DNA of 64,000 nucleotides. It comes from Arcticibacter svalbardensis MN12-7. Lineage in GTDB: Bacteria; Bacteroidota; Bacteroidia; Sphingobacteriales; Sphingobacteriaceae. Every line of letters starts with the position of its first letter. Within the stretch, counting starts at the first letter, position 1. A program made the translations under genes and the position numbers. The stretch spans positions 37,597-101,596 of the forward strand of contig NZ_AQPN01000110.1 of the NCBI RefSeq assembly GCF_000403135.1. Reading direction: 5' to 3'. The notes under the pieces are model-generated. The model was not told the DNA's origin. It ran no database searches and saw only the letters and a program-made list of their open reading frames with translations. This document shows positions 44,970-53,782 of the stretch, one piece after another.

Positions 44970-45758
44970 TTAAATCAACAGCATTCCTGATATCAGTGTT
45001 ACTGCATGTCCTGAAAGTAGCACACGGTCGCCTTTAAGCTCTAGTCTCATTTCCCCACCTCTTTGTGATGCCTGATAAGCAAAGAATTGAGTTTTATTCA
45101 GCTGCTCTGCGTAGTAGGGCACTAAACAGCAATGAGAAGAGCCTGTTACGGGGTCTTCATCGACACCAACGGAAGGACCAAATGTTCTTGATACAAAATC
45201 ATAGGGGGATGAAGGGGCTCCTTTGCTTGTCACGATTACCATTTCATGATGTCTCAATATGTTGAAGTCTGGTTTAACATTATTCACTTCTTCGGGAGTA
45301 CTTACTTCAATAATATAACGGTCTGCATAAGCGGTACGAATTGGTCGAACCTGCAGTGCTGCTAATACTTCTTCAGACACATCAACTGGTCTGTTTTCTT
45401 TTGCAGGAAGATCAATTTCAATCCAATCGCCCTTCTTTTTCGCAGTAAGTAAGCCACTTAAGGTATGATATCGTGCAGTTTCTTGGGCTTTAAGGATCCC
45501 TTCCTGCCAAAGAATATGAGATGTTGCTAAAGTGGCATGTCCGCATAAATGCACCTCAACAGTAGGGGTAAACCAACGCAGGTAAAATCCATCTTCTGCT
45601 TTTTGTACGAAAGCAGTTTCAGCAAGATTATTTTCTGCAGCTATTTGGAGCATAGTTGCTGTACTCAATTCTTCTTCAAGTAGGCAAATTGCTGCTGGAT
45701 TTCCTTTAAATGGCTGATCAGTAAATGCATCAACCTGATAAAACTTAATGTTTTTCAA
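44970..45758 (-). CDS. PhzF-family isomerase
   Basis: 262 residues of the PhzF/DAP-epimerase-like fold. Start KNIKFYQVDAFTDQPFKGNP, then AAENNLAETAFV with the catalytic Glu (E47), then RWFTPTVEVHLCGHATLATS and the later DPVTGSSHCCLVPYYA match the family. PhzF isomerises a phenazine precursor; most members outside phenazine gene clusters have no assigned substrate. There is no phenazine gene here. The start codon is TTG at 45758, because no ATG precedes this typical N-terminus. Confidence 0.85.
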   Translation of the reverse strand: MKNIKFYQVDAFTDQPFKGNPAAICLLEEELSTATMLQIAAENNLAETAFVQKAEDGFYLRWFTPTVEVHLCGHATLATSHILWQEGILKAQETARYHTLSGLLTAKKKGDWIEIDLPAKENRPVDVSEEVLAALQVRPIRTAYADRYIIEVSTPEEVNNVKPDFNILRHHEMVIVTSKGAPSSPYDFVSRTFGPSVGVDEDPVTGSSHCCLVPYYAEQLNKTQFFAYQASQRGGEMRLELKGDRVLLSGHAVTLISGMLLI

Positions 45759-45977
45759 GAGCGTATTTGTTTATTTATAATGTTCAGTATCTATAAACAT
45801 TCATCAAAATCTGAGTAAGTGAAACACAGTAGGGATGATCCTCTGGACTTTTAAATTAGAATGTTTCCGTGTTGCACTAAATCAACAAGGTAGTTCAATG
45901 ATAAATAAAATTATACGGTTCTGCAATATGGAATTTCAGGTTTCATTATTCTCAACAGACTTGTATAGGTAAAATTT

Positions 45978-46030
45978 AAAAGCAAAACAACCTGAAAGAG
46001 GAATTGATTCTTCCAGGTTGTTTTGCTTTT
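45978..46030. terminator. Strong hairpin terminator
   Basis: Arms 45978-45994 (AAAAGCAAAACAACCTG) and 46014-46030 are perfect complements over 17 bp and the right arm ends in TTTT. It lies just past the end of the SDR gene on the minus strand, so it should end the ADH-SDR transcript. A-rich and T-rich ends on both sides make it work in both directions. Confidence 0.8.
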
Positions 46031-46057
46031 AAATATTGTAATTAATAAAAACTGTTA

Positions 46058-46852
46058 TTACTTATCCACCGGTTTTTGTTGTTCATTCATGTTATGTGCA
46101 ACAACACTATCTGGCAATATATTACTCATTCCAATTTGAACTTTATTTTTAAAGCCTGAAATTACCTTATCTTTTCCGGCGAAAAGGGCTTCATAACCGT
46201 CTTTTGCAACATCTGCAGCATCAGATAAAGAGTCCTTATCCTGGACGGCTTTGCTGTCCTCCATTTCCGCTTTATTGAAGAAATCCGTATCTGTTGCACC
46301 AGGCATCAAAGCAGTAATTGTTATGTCGTAATCCTTATTCTCTTCGCGAATAGCTTCTGTAAAGGATAAAACAAATGCTTTGGTGCCATGATAAACGGAT
46401 TGCCATGGTCCGGGAACCTTACTCGCAATGGAAGCTAAATTGAGTATTTTTCCAGAGTTTGCAGCAACCATCTCTTTTAAGAAATGTTTGGTTAAGATGA
46501 CTACTGAAGAAATGTTCAATTCTATGATATCCAGTTCGCGCTGTAAATCAGTGTCTTTAAATTCGCCGTACAGACCCTGACCTGCATCGTTGACTAAAAT
46601 GTCAATTGTAATCCCTTTACTTTTAATGTCCTCAATTAGTGAAAAAGCTTCTTCTCTATGGAAGAGATTTTTAGCTATAGTAATCACATCAACGCCTAAG
46701 GATTTAAATTCTTCTCCTTTGGCATCAAGTTCCTGTTGGTTTCGGGAAACAAGTACTAAATTGTCGTGATCTTTGGCAAATAGCTTTGCCAGTTCATAAC
46801 CAATGCCAGCTGTGGCACCGGTTATAAGTACGTATTTCCTCGTATACGGCAT
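46058..46852 (-). CDS. Short-chain dehydrogenase/reductase (DltE-like)
   Basis: 264 residues. The cofactor motif ITGATAGIGYELAKLFAKD near the N-terminus, NDAGQGLYGEF (N-x-A-G), the Ser-Tyr-Lys set in LNLASIASKVPG and YHGTKAFVLSF, and TALMPGATDTDF mark a classical SDR. The N-terminus is close to the DltE/YvaG-type oxidoreductases. The C-terminal 30 residues extend past the usual fold. It lies 45 nt downstream of the alcohol dehydrogenase and could share its transcript and a role in aldehyde or alcohol detoxification, although no substrate can be assigned. Confidence 0.9.
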   Translation of the reverse strand: MPYTRKYVLITGATAGIGYELAKLFAKDHDNLVLVSRNQQELDAKGEEFKSLGVDVITIAKNLFHREEAFSLIEDIKSKGITIDILVNDAGQGLYGEFKDTDLQRELDIIELNISSVVILTKHFLKEMVAANSGKILNLASIASKVPGPWQSVYHGTKAFVLSFTEAIREENKDYDITITALMPGATDTDFFNKAEMEDSKAVQDKDSLSDAADVAKDGYEALFAGKDKVISGFKNKVQIGMSNILPDSVVAHNMNEQQKPVDK

Positions 46853-46897
46853 GATTTTTAATTTTTAAGTTATTGATATACTTATTTTAAAATAAGG

Positions 46898-48055
46898 CTA
46901 TGGTTTCAGCACTACTTTTACACAATCGTCTTCCTTTTCGTCAAAAATTTTATAAGCGTGTGTTACATCACTTAAAGGGAGGCTGTGCGTAATAATGTCA
47001 TCAAGTACAACTTTCTCTTCTTTAACTAACTCGATCAGGTGGTCTATGTAGTTCAGTACTGGCGCTTGCCCCTGTTTGATAGTCAGTCCTTTATCAAACA
47101 TGCGATGAACAGGGAAATTGTCATAGGGACTACCGTAAACCCCAACAATGGTAACTGTTCCGCTTCTTCTTACGGCTTTAAAGCAAAGGTCAATTACTTT
47201 GATACTTCCCTTTTCAAAATTAACGGTTGCTTTAACCTTATCTAAAAAAGAACGTTCTGGTTCAAATCCGACAGCATCCACACAAACGTCAGCTCCTCTG
47301 CCTCCGGTCATCGCTCTGATAGCTTCAACAACATCTACTTTATTTGGATTAAGCGTTTCGACGTGATTAACTGCTTTTGCTTTTTCCAAACGGTAATCCA
47401 ATGGATCGATAGCAATTACCCTGCTGGCGCCATTGATCCATGCTGCCTTTTGTGCCATTAAACCAACCGGACCAGAGCCAAAAACAGCAACAACTTCTCC
47501 GCCTTTAAGCTGTGCCCAGTCAATTGCAGACCAACCTGTAGGGAAAATATCAGTTAAAAACAAGGCTTGCTCATCTGTAATATTGTCCGGAATAATTCTT
47601 GGACTAATATCAGCATAAGGAACTCTAACATATTCAGCTTGACCGCCTGAATATCCACCGTAAAGGTCTGTGTAGCCAAATAGTGCTGCTCCTTTTTGAT
47701 CCATCATGTCGCCATTTGGACCGTAATGTTTGTAATTTGAGTTTTCGCAACTCGGGGAGGCGCCATGGCTGCAAAAGAAACAATGTCCGCATGCAATAGG
47801 GAAAGGGACAATTACCCGGTCGCCACGCTTTAAATTCTTAACAGAAGGTCCAACTTCTTCAACAATGCCCATGAACTCATGTCCCATGATCATATCCGTA
47901 GGTTGTGGTACTGCACCACTAAGGATGTGAAGGTCAGATCCGCAAATAGCGGTTGAGGTAACCCGTAAAATTACGTCCCCTCCTTGTTCGATACGCGGGT
48001 CGTCCACGGTATCATAGCTGATATCACCAGGTTTGTGAAATACTGCTGCTTTCAT
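46898..48055 (-). CDS. Zinc-dependent alcohol dehydrogenase (formaldehyde-dehydrogenase-like)
   Basis: 385 residues from ATG 48055; the frame extends upstream with a hydrophobic leader but the conserved start MKAAVFHKPGDISYDTVDDP is here. Zinc ligands and structural cysteines show the MDR type: AICGSDLHILSG (catalytic Cys), MGHEFMGIVEEVG (His-Glu), then FPIACGHCFFCSHGASPSC. The NAD fold carries VAVFGSGPVGLMAQKAAWI and IAIDPLDYRL. It resembles glutathione-independent formaldehyde dehydrogenases. Together with the SDR that follows it probably handles reactive alcohols or aldehydes. Confidence 0.9.
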   Translation of the reverse strand: MKAAVFHKPGDISYDTVDDPRIEQGGDVILRVTSTAICGSDLHILSGAVPQPTDMIMGHEFMGIVEEVGPSVKNLKRGDRVIVPFPIACGHCFFCSHGASPSCENSNYKHYGPNGDMMDQKGAALFGYTDLYGGYSGGQAEYVRVPYADISPRIIPDNITDEQALFLTDIFPTGWSAIDWAQLKGGEVVAVFGSGPVGLMAQKAAWINGASRVIAIDPLDYRLEKAKAVNHVETLNPNKVDVVEAIRAMTGGRGADVCVDAVGFEPERSFLDKVKATVNFEKGSIKVIDLCFKAVRRSGTVTIVGVYGSPYDNFPVHRMFDKGLTIKQGQAPVLNYIDHLIELVKEEKVVLDDIITHSLPLSDVTHAYKIFDEKEDDCVKVVLKP

Positions 48056-48129
48056 AGATAGTATGTTTATTAATAGTATGATAGATGCCGGGAATAACAC
48101 TACCACACTTTAATAAGTTTTAAAGAATT

Positions 48130-49386
48130 TCAAATTATATCGCTGGCAAGAGTAGCTTTTTTTAAATTTCTTTTGATGAGTTTACTTACCCGATACATCA
48201 GCAGGATGCTGAGAATGGAGATGAAAACAATGACATAACCTACGATATCGTAATGTACAAGCGGACTTGCTTTATCCTTTTGAACCACAATCATTCCGGC
48301 AATAGCAGCAGCAACACCACCTGCAATTTGTTGTAAAGAGGAGTTGATGCTCATAAATGATCCACGATCGTATGTTTCGGGAACAGCACTAGTTAAAGCA
48401 GAGGAAGGAACCATTCTGCTCATAATGCCCATCATCATCAGGATATTAAAGATGATCACCACCCAGAAAGAGGTAACACCAAGATTGGTATACAGCACAC
48501 ATATGATCATCATCCAAATGGAAGCAAATGCAAATATTTTAAACTTGTCTAACTTGTCACTTAGTTTACCAACAATAGGCATGATAATTAGTGAACTCAC
48601 ACCAGCTACCATAAATAAGACCGGAAGCTGATCCATGGAAACCTTTAAATTATTGATTGCAAAAGCACTGCTAAAAGGCATCATCATAAACCCTCCTATG
48701 GACAATAATGCGGTAGCTGAAAACCCTATCCGATAGTCTTTTTTGGCCAGTGTATGCCATAGATGCAGAAAAGCGGATTTGTCATGCTGAGCAGCAAGAT
48801 GTTGGTTAACTGGCTTTAGTTTTATAATAATGCCAACTACGGTCATTATTGCAATAGCGGCTACCATTAAAAAGGGAGCTTCCCAACCCCAGTAATTGGC
48901 AATATATAAGCTGATAGGAATGCCCAATACCTGACTGGCACCAAAACCCATTTGAATGAACCCCATTACTCGTCCACGCTGCTGCAAAACGAACAGATCG
49001 GTGATGATGGCCATTGAAATGGAGCCGATCACTCCTCCAAATAGGCCTGTGATGATCCTTGCAACGATTAATGCGACGTAAGAATGGGCTAATCCGCAAA
49101 AAATAGTTCCAATTATAAATCCTCCGTAGAAAAATACCAATAGATTTTTCCGGTCAAAACGATCAGCGAACCCTGCAGTGAGCAGTCCTGAAATACCTGC
49201 ACTAAAGGCATAGGCCGATACAGCCAGTCCAAAGGAGGAAGGTTCTAAACTCAATGATTTCATCAACATATCACCCAATGGCGACATCACCATAAAGTCA
49301 AGGATGACTGTAAATTGAGTGAGGGCAAGAATGAAAATTGCAAATTTCTGGTATCCTGTAAACGATAGGGTATCTTCTTTGATCAT
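48130..49386 (-). CDS. MFS transporter (DHA1-like multidrug efflux candidate)
   Basis: 418 residues with 12 membrane helices. MFS marks include GLLTAGFADRFDRKNLLVFF between helices 2 and 3, IITGLFGGVIGSISMAIITD, and the second-half loop IVGKLSDKLDKFKIFAF. It resembles drug/H+ antiporters of the DHA1 group. A 74-residue protein is encoded 2 nt upstream, so the two are co-transcribed. Confidence 0.88.
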   Translation of the reverse strand: MIKEDTLSFTGYQKFAIFILALTQFTVILDFMVMSPLGDMLMKSLSLEPSSFGLAVSAYAFSAGISGLLTAGFADRFDRKNLLVFFYGGFIIGTIFCGLAHSYVALIVARIITGLFGGVIGSISMAIITDLFVLQQRGRVMGFIQMGFGASQVLGIPISLYIANYWGWEAPFLMVAAIAIMTVVGIIIKLKPVNQHLAAQHDKSAFLHLWHTLAKKDYRIGFSATALLSIGGFMMMPFSSAFAINNLKVSMDQLPVLFMVAGVSSLIIMPIVGKLSDKLDKFKIFAFASIWMMIICVLYTNLGVTSFWVVIIFNILMMMGIMSRMVPSSALTSAVPETYDRGSFMSINSSLQQIAGGVAAAIAGMIVVQKDKASPLVHYDIVGYVIVFISILSILLMYRVSKLIKRNLKKATLASDII

Positions 49387-49388
49387 AA

Positions 49389-49613
49389 TTAAGTAAGTTC
49401 CTCACAGTCATATCCATGAACCTGAAGTAGTTTGATAATGTACTGATGATTAAGAGTGTAAGATATGATTCTTAATACATAATCTTCGTCATATAAGTCC
49501 ACATTCCATTGTTTAATACTTTTATGCTGTTCAAACAATGGTTTTAACGTTTCTCTGTCTGCTGGAGTTTTAATATTTGTTTTAAAGACCAGGATGTGAT
49601 TGAAGTTTTCCAT
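49389..49613 (-). CDS. Small ferredoxin-fold (HMA-like) protein co-transcribed with MFS
   Basis: 74 residues, HILVFKTNIKTPADRETLKP, then IKQWNVDLYDEDYVLRII, YIIKLLQVHGYDCEEL. The alternation of strand-helix-strand-strand-helix suggests a heavy-metal-associated-type beta-alpha-beta fold, but the CxxC metal site is absent. No catalytic function is known for such proteins. It is 2 nt upstream of the MFS gene and 8 nt downstream of a palindrome at 49621-49640. Confidence 0.55.
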   Translation of the reverse strand: MENFNHILVFKTNIKTPADRETLKPLFEQHKSIKQWNVDLYDEDYVLRIISYTLNHQYIIKLLQVHGYDCEELT

Positions 49614-49620
49614 AAGTCAT

Positions 49621-49640
49621 AAATAATTGCTTAATTATTT
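49621..49640. promoter_or_regulatory. 8-4-8 palindrome, possible operator
   Basis: AAATAATT at 49621-49628 and AATTATTT at 49633-49640 form an inverted repeat 8 nt upstream of the ATG of the 74-residue gene. A dimeric regulator could bind there; no regulator gene is adjacent. Confidence 0.35.
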
Positions 49641-49697
49641 GAAATAGTATATTTGATTATTTGATAACCAATATGTTACAAAAGTTTTATTTATTTT

Positions 49698-50810
49698 CTA
49701 TGTGGTTTTGCGGTAATTCCAGATCGCCCAGCTGTTCAGGAAGATTCCAAATGCGATCAAATACAAAAACTCAGTTCGTACATCACTGAAGTTACTACCC
49801 TTTAACATAATCATCCTGACGACTTTAATGAAATGAGTTACAGGTAGCATATTAGAGATTCCTCTTGCCCAGCTGGGCATGCTTTCGACGGAAGTAAAAA
49901 GTCCACCCATTAACATAAAAATCATCATAAAGAAGAAAGCAACAAACATAGCCTGCACCTGACTGTCGCAATAAGTAGAAATTAGTAGACCGAAACCCAG
50001 CAAAGCAACCAGATAAACAGAAGCGAATGTGTAAAGGAGCGGAATACTTCCCTGGGAAATAATGCCATATACGATCCAGCAGACGAATAGACCAATTGTG
50101 AAAACAATCATACCTATAATCCAGAAAGGGATCAGTTTACCGAGGATAAACTCCCATTTTTTTATTGGAGTAACGTTGATCTGTTCGATGGTTCCCATTT
50201 CTTTCTCTTTTACAATGTTGAGTGCTGCCAGAAATCCACCAATCATCGTTAAAAGGATTACGAGTATGGCCGGAACGATATTGTATTTATACTCCGCCCG
50301 GACATTATACCAATTTCGGTACGTAACGTCAATCAGGCCCTGTGGCGTCTTGATATTGTCATTATTTATTTCAAGATTAGTATTGAAATCCTTGAGTACA
50401 GCTGCCAGGTAACTTCCACCAATGGATGCTTTGGCACCATTTATAGCGTCAACCGAAATCCCTATTTTTTGCATGCCTTCTCTAACTAAGTTGCGCTCAA
50501 ATCCGGAGGGAATTTCCATAACTATATCCGCTTTATCCTGTTCGATGTTCTCTAAAGCGTTTGGATAGGAAGTTTCCATACTGGTGATATTGAAGAATCC
50601 CGAAGAACCAACTTTGCTAATCAGCTTTTGAGAGTACGTACTGTTATCATGATCAATAATGGAGATGTTGACACTTTTAATATCAAAATTCATGGCAATA
50701 GGGAGTACGATTAGCTGAATCGTAGGCATTAAAAACATCATGATCAGGATCGTTTTATCCCTGGAGATTTGCCTGAATTCTTTTTGTAAAATAAAGCCTA
50801 GTACTTTCAT
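49698..50810 (-). CDS. ABC-2 type permease, last gene of the exporter operon
   Basis: 370 residues. The N-terminal helix (FLMPTIQLIVLPIAMNF) is followed by a large periplasmic domain (about 50-180), then five helices starting around residue 180. The LNIVKEKEMGTIEQINVTPIKKWEF stretch contains the coupling helix E-K-E-x-G-T typical of YbhS/YbhR-type permeases. Its ATG overlaps the stop of the preceding permease (ATGA). Two such permeases form the membrane channel. Confidence 0.92.
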   Translation of the reverse strand: MKVLGFILQKEFRQISRDKTILIMMFLMPTIQLIVLPIAMNFDIKSVNISIIDHDNSTYSQKLISKVGSSGFFNITSMETSYPNALENIEQDKADIVMEIPSGFERNLVREGMQKIGISVDAINGAKASIGGSYLAAVLKDFNTNLEINNDNIKTPQGLIDVTYRNWYNVRAEYKYNIVPAILVILLTMIGGFLAALNIVKEKEMGTIEQINVTPIKKWEFILGKLIPFWIIGMIVFTIGLFVCWIVYGIISQGSIPLLYTFASVYLVALLGFGLLISTYCDSQVQAMFVAFFFMMIFMLMGGLFTSVESMPSWARGISNMLPVTHFIKVVRMIMLKGSNFSDVRTEFLYLIAFGIFLNSWAIWNYRKTT

Positions 50811-51913
50811 GACAGCCTGATTTTAAAGTTCTTTAATGCCACAGTGAGCAATACAACGGTCATTCCTATTAGAATTAAGGTTTCTTTCCATACACCTTCA
50901 AAACCCAGACCTTTTAACATCACCGATTTCACAATCAAATAATACCAGTGTGCGGGGATGATTTTTGAAATAGCCTGAAAGATCCAGGGCATGTTTTCCA
51001 GGGGAAACATAAATCCTGTAAAAATGAGCGTAGGGATTTGCAATCCCATCATGGAAATCAATAAGGCTGTTTGCTGTGAAGCCGTTACATTGGAAATCAA
51101 TAAGCCGAGTGAAAGGCAGGTAATAATAAAGAGGATGCTTTCCATAAATAGCAACAAAATGCTGCCTTTTATTTCCACATCTAAAGCATAAACAGAAAGC
51201 AAAATAATCACAGTGAAGTTAGCTATGGAAAGAGCCAGGTAGGGTATGGCCTTAGAGATCAGTACCATAAAGGGTTTAAAGGGGGATACTAATAAAATTT
51301 CCATTGTTCCCAGTTCTTTTTCTTTTACGACTGAAACAGAGGTGAGTGCCGTGCATACAATCATCAGAATGAGTGCCATGACGCCTGGAATAAAGTTCAA
51401 CGATCCGTTTCCTTCTTCGTTATAAAGCATTCGTGTTTCCGGGATGATTTTGTAAGGTAACCCTACGGTAGGGGATAGCTGTGCCTGATAATCATTGATA
51501 ATGGCAGTAAGATAATTGACAATTGTTTTAGCTGTATTAGGATCAGAGCCATCAGCAATGATCTGTACCTGAGCTTTCCCTGAATGCACAAGATCCTTTG
51601 CGAAATCAGAAGGAAAAATTAAGGCGCTTTTTACCGTTCCTTGTTTGAATGCCTCTTCAATATCCGCATATCCCATAACAGATTCATCTACACTGAAGTA
51701 AGAGGATGCTTTAATTTTATTGATGATTTGCAGGGTATTGACATCTTTGGAGTTATCGGAGATGATGAGATGCACATTTTTGACCTCGCTAGTCAAAGCA
51801 AATCCAAACAGGATGATCTGCACGATAGGTAATCCGAACATGATCAATAGCGTACGCTTGTCCCGGATAACCTGGTAAAACTCCTTTTTTGTAAATGCTA
51901 GTAGCTGTTTCAT
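50807..51913 (-). CDS. ABC-2 type permease of the exporter operon
   Basis: 368 residues from ATG 51913; upstream in-frame residues overlap the ATPase gene and are not family-like, and the family begins KQLLAFTKKEFYQVIRDKRT. One N-terminal helix, a large periplasmic domain and five further helices follow, with the coupling stretch SVVKEKELGTMEILLVSPFK. It resembles E. coli YbhS. It starts 1 nt after the stop of the ATPase gene. Confidence 0.92.
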   Translation of the reverse strand: MKQLLAFTKKEFYQVIRDKRTLLIMFGLPIVQIILFGFALTSEVKNVHLIISDNSKDVNTLQIINKIKASSYFSVDESVMGYADIEEAFKQGTVKSALIFPSDFAKDLVHSGKAQVQIIADGSDPNTAKTIVNYLTAIINDYQAQLSPTVGLPYKIIPETRMLYNEEGNGSLNFIPGVMALILMIVCTALTSVSVVKEKELGTMEILLVSPFKPFMVLISKAIPYLALSIANFTVIILLSVYALDVEIKGSILLLFMESILFIITCLSLGLLISNVTASQQTALLISMMGLQIPTLIFTGFMFPLENMPWIFQAISKIIPAHWYYLIVKSVMLKGLGFEGVWKETLILIGMTVVLLTVALKNFKIRLS

Positions 51914-51914
51914 A

Positions 51915-52661
51915 TTAATCTGCTGATCGGCTCGCTCCACGTGCCAACTGGTAAAAAACGTCATCCATAGAATGGACAGAAAATTTGGATTTTAAATTCG
52001 AAGGAGAATCAAGTGCTTCCACTTTTCCATCAACCATAATCGAGATCCTATTGCAATACTCCGCTTCATCCATGTAATGGGTGGTGACGAATATGGTGAT
52101 GCCTGTTGCCGCAGCCTCATAGATCATATCCCAAAACTGCCTTCGCGTAACGGGATCAACTCCACCTGTAGGTTCATCCAGAAATACAATCTTTGGACGG
52201 TGGAATATAGCTACCGAAAAGGCTAATTTCTGCTTCCAACCTAAAGGGAGTTCGCCTACCATTTTTTTAGCTTCTTTTTCAAGTCCTAATGTTTGGATGA
52301 GTAGGCCACTCCGCTCTTTTATTTCCTTTCGGTCCAGTCCATAAACGCCACCAAAGAATTCAATATTCTCAAGGATGCTCAGGTTTTCATAAAGAGAAAA
52401 CTTCTGACTCATATACCCGATATTTTTTTTTATAAATTCCTGTTGTTTGTATACATCAAACCCGGCAACGGTAGCTTCACCTGAACTTGGAAAAGAGAGT
52501 CCGCAAAGCATACGCATTGCCGTTGTTTTACCTGCTCCATTTGCACCAAGAAAACCGAAGATCTCTCCTTTATTGACGTCAAAAGTTATTTCATTGACGG
52601 CATAAAAGTCCCCGAACTTTTTACTGAGGGATTTGCATGTGATTACTTTTTCTTCATCCAT
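51915..52661 (-). CDS. ABC transporter ATP-binding protein with a degenerate signature motif
   Basis: 248 residues. Walker A FLGANGAGKTTAMRML, Q-loop in IGYMSQKFSLYENLSIL, Walker B KIVFLDEPTGGVDP and the H-loop VTTHYMDEAEYCNR are intact. The signature motif, normally LSGGxxQ, reads LPLGWKQ. This departure is also found in the second ATPase half of YbhF-type proteins. It should pair with the ATPase encoded upstream, making a heterodimer. A 196-nt gap separates it from that gene, which is unusual for this otherwise compact operon. Confidence 0.92.
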   Translation of the reverse strand: MDEEKVITCKSLSKKFGDFYAVNEITFDVNKGEIFGFLGANGAGKTTAMRMLCGLSFPSSGEATVAGFDVYKQQEFIKKNIGYMSQKFSLYENLSILENIEFFGGVYGLDRKEIKERSGLLIQTLGLEKEAKKMVGELPLGWKQKLAFSVAIFHRPKIVFLDEPTGGVDPVTRRQFWDMIYEAAATGITIFVTTHYMDEAEYCNRISIMVDGKVEALDSPSNLKSKFSVHSMDDVFYQLARGASRSAD

Positions 52662-52857
52662 TGTGATGTCTTGAGTTCGTGTCGTGTTGACCTTGTTTTA
52701 CTTATAAACGATTATTGTTTTTTTTGCTATAATAAATTAACCCTGTATTCAACTAATCTCATTCACATCACAAATGCGTTTATTTATCTTTAATATTGCA
52801 GTCTAGTCTTTTTCCTTAATTACGCTACGTTCATTTAAAATGACTTTCCTTATGCAG
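52662..52857. other. Gap inside the exporter operon
   Basis: 196 nt between the two ATPase genes, AT-rich and without a gene. No T-tract hairpin was recognised. An internal promoter or an old gene remnant are possible. Confidence 0.35.
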
Positions 52858-53781
52858 CTAACCTTGTTCCCCAGATAATAAAATAAAACTATCTTCAATT
52901 CCAGGTTTAATCTCTTCAATCCAGATATTAGAATGCCCATTTTGCTCCGCAATTACCCTTAAAATCTTCTTGCCATTTTCCTGCTTTTCCTTTAAAGTGA
53001 CATGTAGGAACTCACCAAATGCATAACAGCTTTCCACTTGCCCATTTAACCTTAAGTCATTAAGCAGTTTATAGATCTGATCAGATTTCGCTCCATAAAG
53101 CGTATATGGAAATGCCTTAATGATATTTTCTGGCGTATCAACCGACATGATCTTTCCTTTTTGAAGAAGTGCAATCCGTTCGCATAAGTTAGCTTCATCC
53201 ATATAGGGGGTAGATACCAGGATAGTGATGCCTTGTTTCTTTAATGTTTTAAGCATCTCCCAAAATTCCTTCCGTGATACGACGTCAACGCCAGTAGTGG
53301 GTTCATCCAGCAATAGAACTAACGGTTTGTGGATCAACGCACAGCAAAGCGCCAGCTTTTGTTTCATGCCTCCTGATAGCTTTCCCGCCCTTCTATTGCT
53401 AAAAGGTTTGATCTGATCATAAATATCCTTGATCAGATCGTAATTGGCTTCTATGGTAGTGCCAAATACAGTTGCAAAGAAACTCAGGTTTTCTGCCACA
53501 GTTAGATCTTGGTAAAGCGAAAACTTACCGGGCATATAACCTACATTGTTCCTGATCGATTGATAATCTTTAATCACATCGAAACCAGCAACACTGGCTT
53601 CACCTTTGTCTGCCAACAACAGCGTGGTCAGTATTCGGAAGATAGAGGTTTTACCTGCGCCATCCGGACCAATTAATCCAAACAGTTCACCCTCCTTCAC
53701 CTCAAAAGAGATATTATCTACAGCAAGTACCTTCCCTTTATCGTAAGTTTTAGTGATGTTTTTGACTGTTACCGCATTCAT
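52858..53781 (-). CDS. ABC transporter ATP-binding protein (canonical motifs)
   Basis: 307 residues from ATG 53781; the frame runs further upstream into the HlyD gene, but the family starts with NAVTVKNITKTYDKGKVLAV. Walker A LIGPDGAGKTSIFRIL, signature LSGGMKQKLAL, Walker B LVLLLDEPTTGVD and H-loop VSTPYMDEANLCER are all intact. The C-terminal part (about 220-305) has an extra regulatory segment as in YbhF. Together with the second ATPase it corresponds to the two halves of YbhF, here split into two genes. Confidence 0.92.
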   Translation of the reverse strand: MNAVTVKNITKTYDKGKVLAVDNISFEVKEGELFGLIGPDGAGKTSIFRILTTLLLADKGEASVAGFDVIKDYQSIRNNVGYMPGKFSLYQDLTVAENLSFFATVFGTTIEANYDLIKDIYDQIKPFSNRRAGKLSGGMKQKLALCCALIHKPLVLLLDEPTTGVDVVSRKEFWEMLKTLKKQGITILVSTPYMDEANLCERIALLQKGKIMSVDTPENIIKAFPYTLYGAKSDQIYKLLNDLRLNGQVESCYAFGEFLHVTLKEKQENGKKILRVIAEQNGHSNIWIEEIKPGIEDSFILLSGEQG

Positions 53782-53782
53782 A

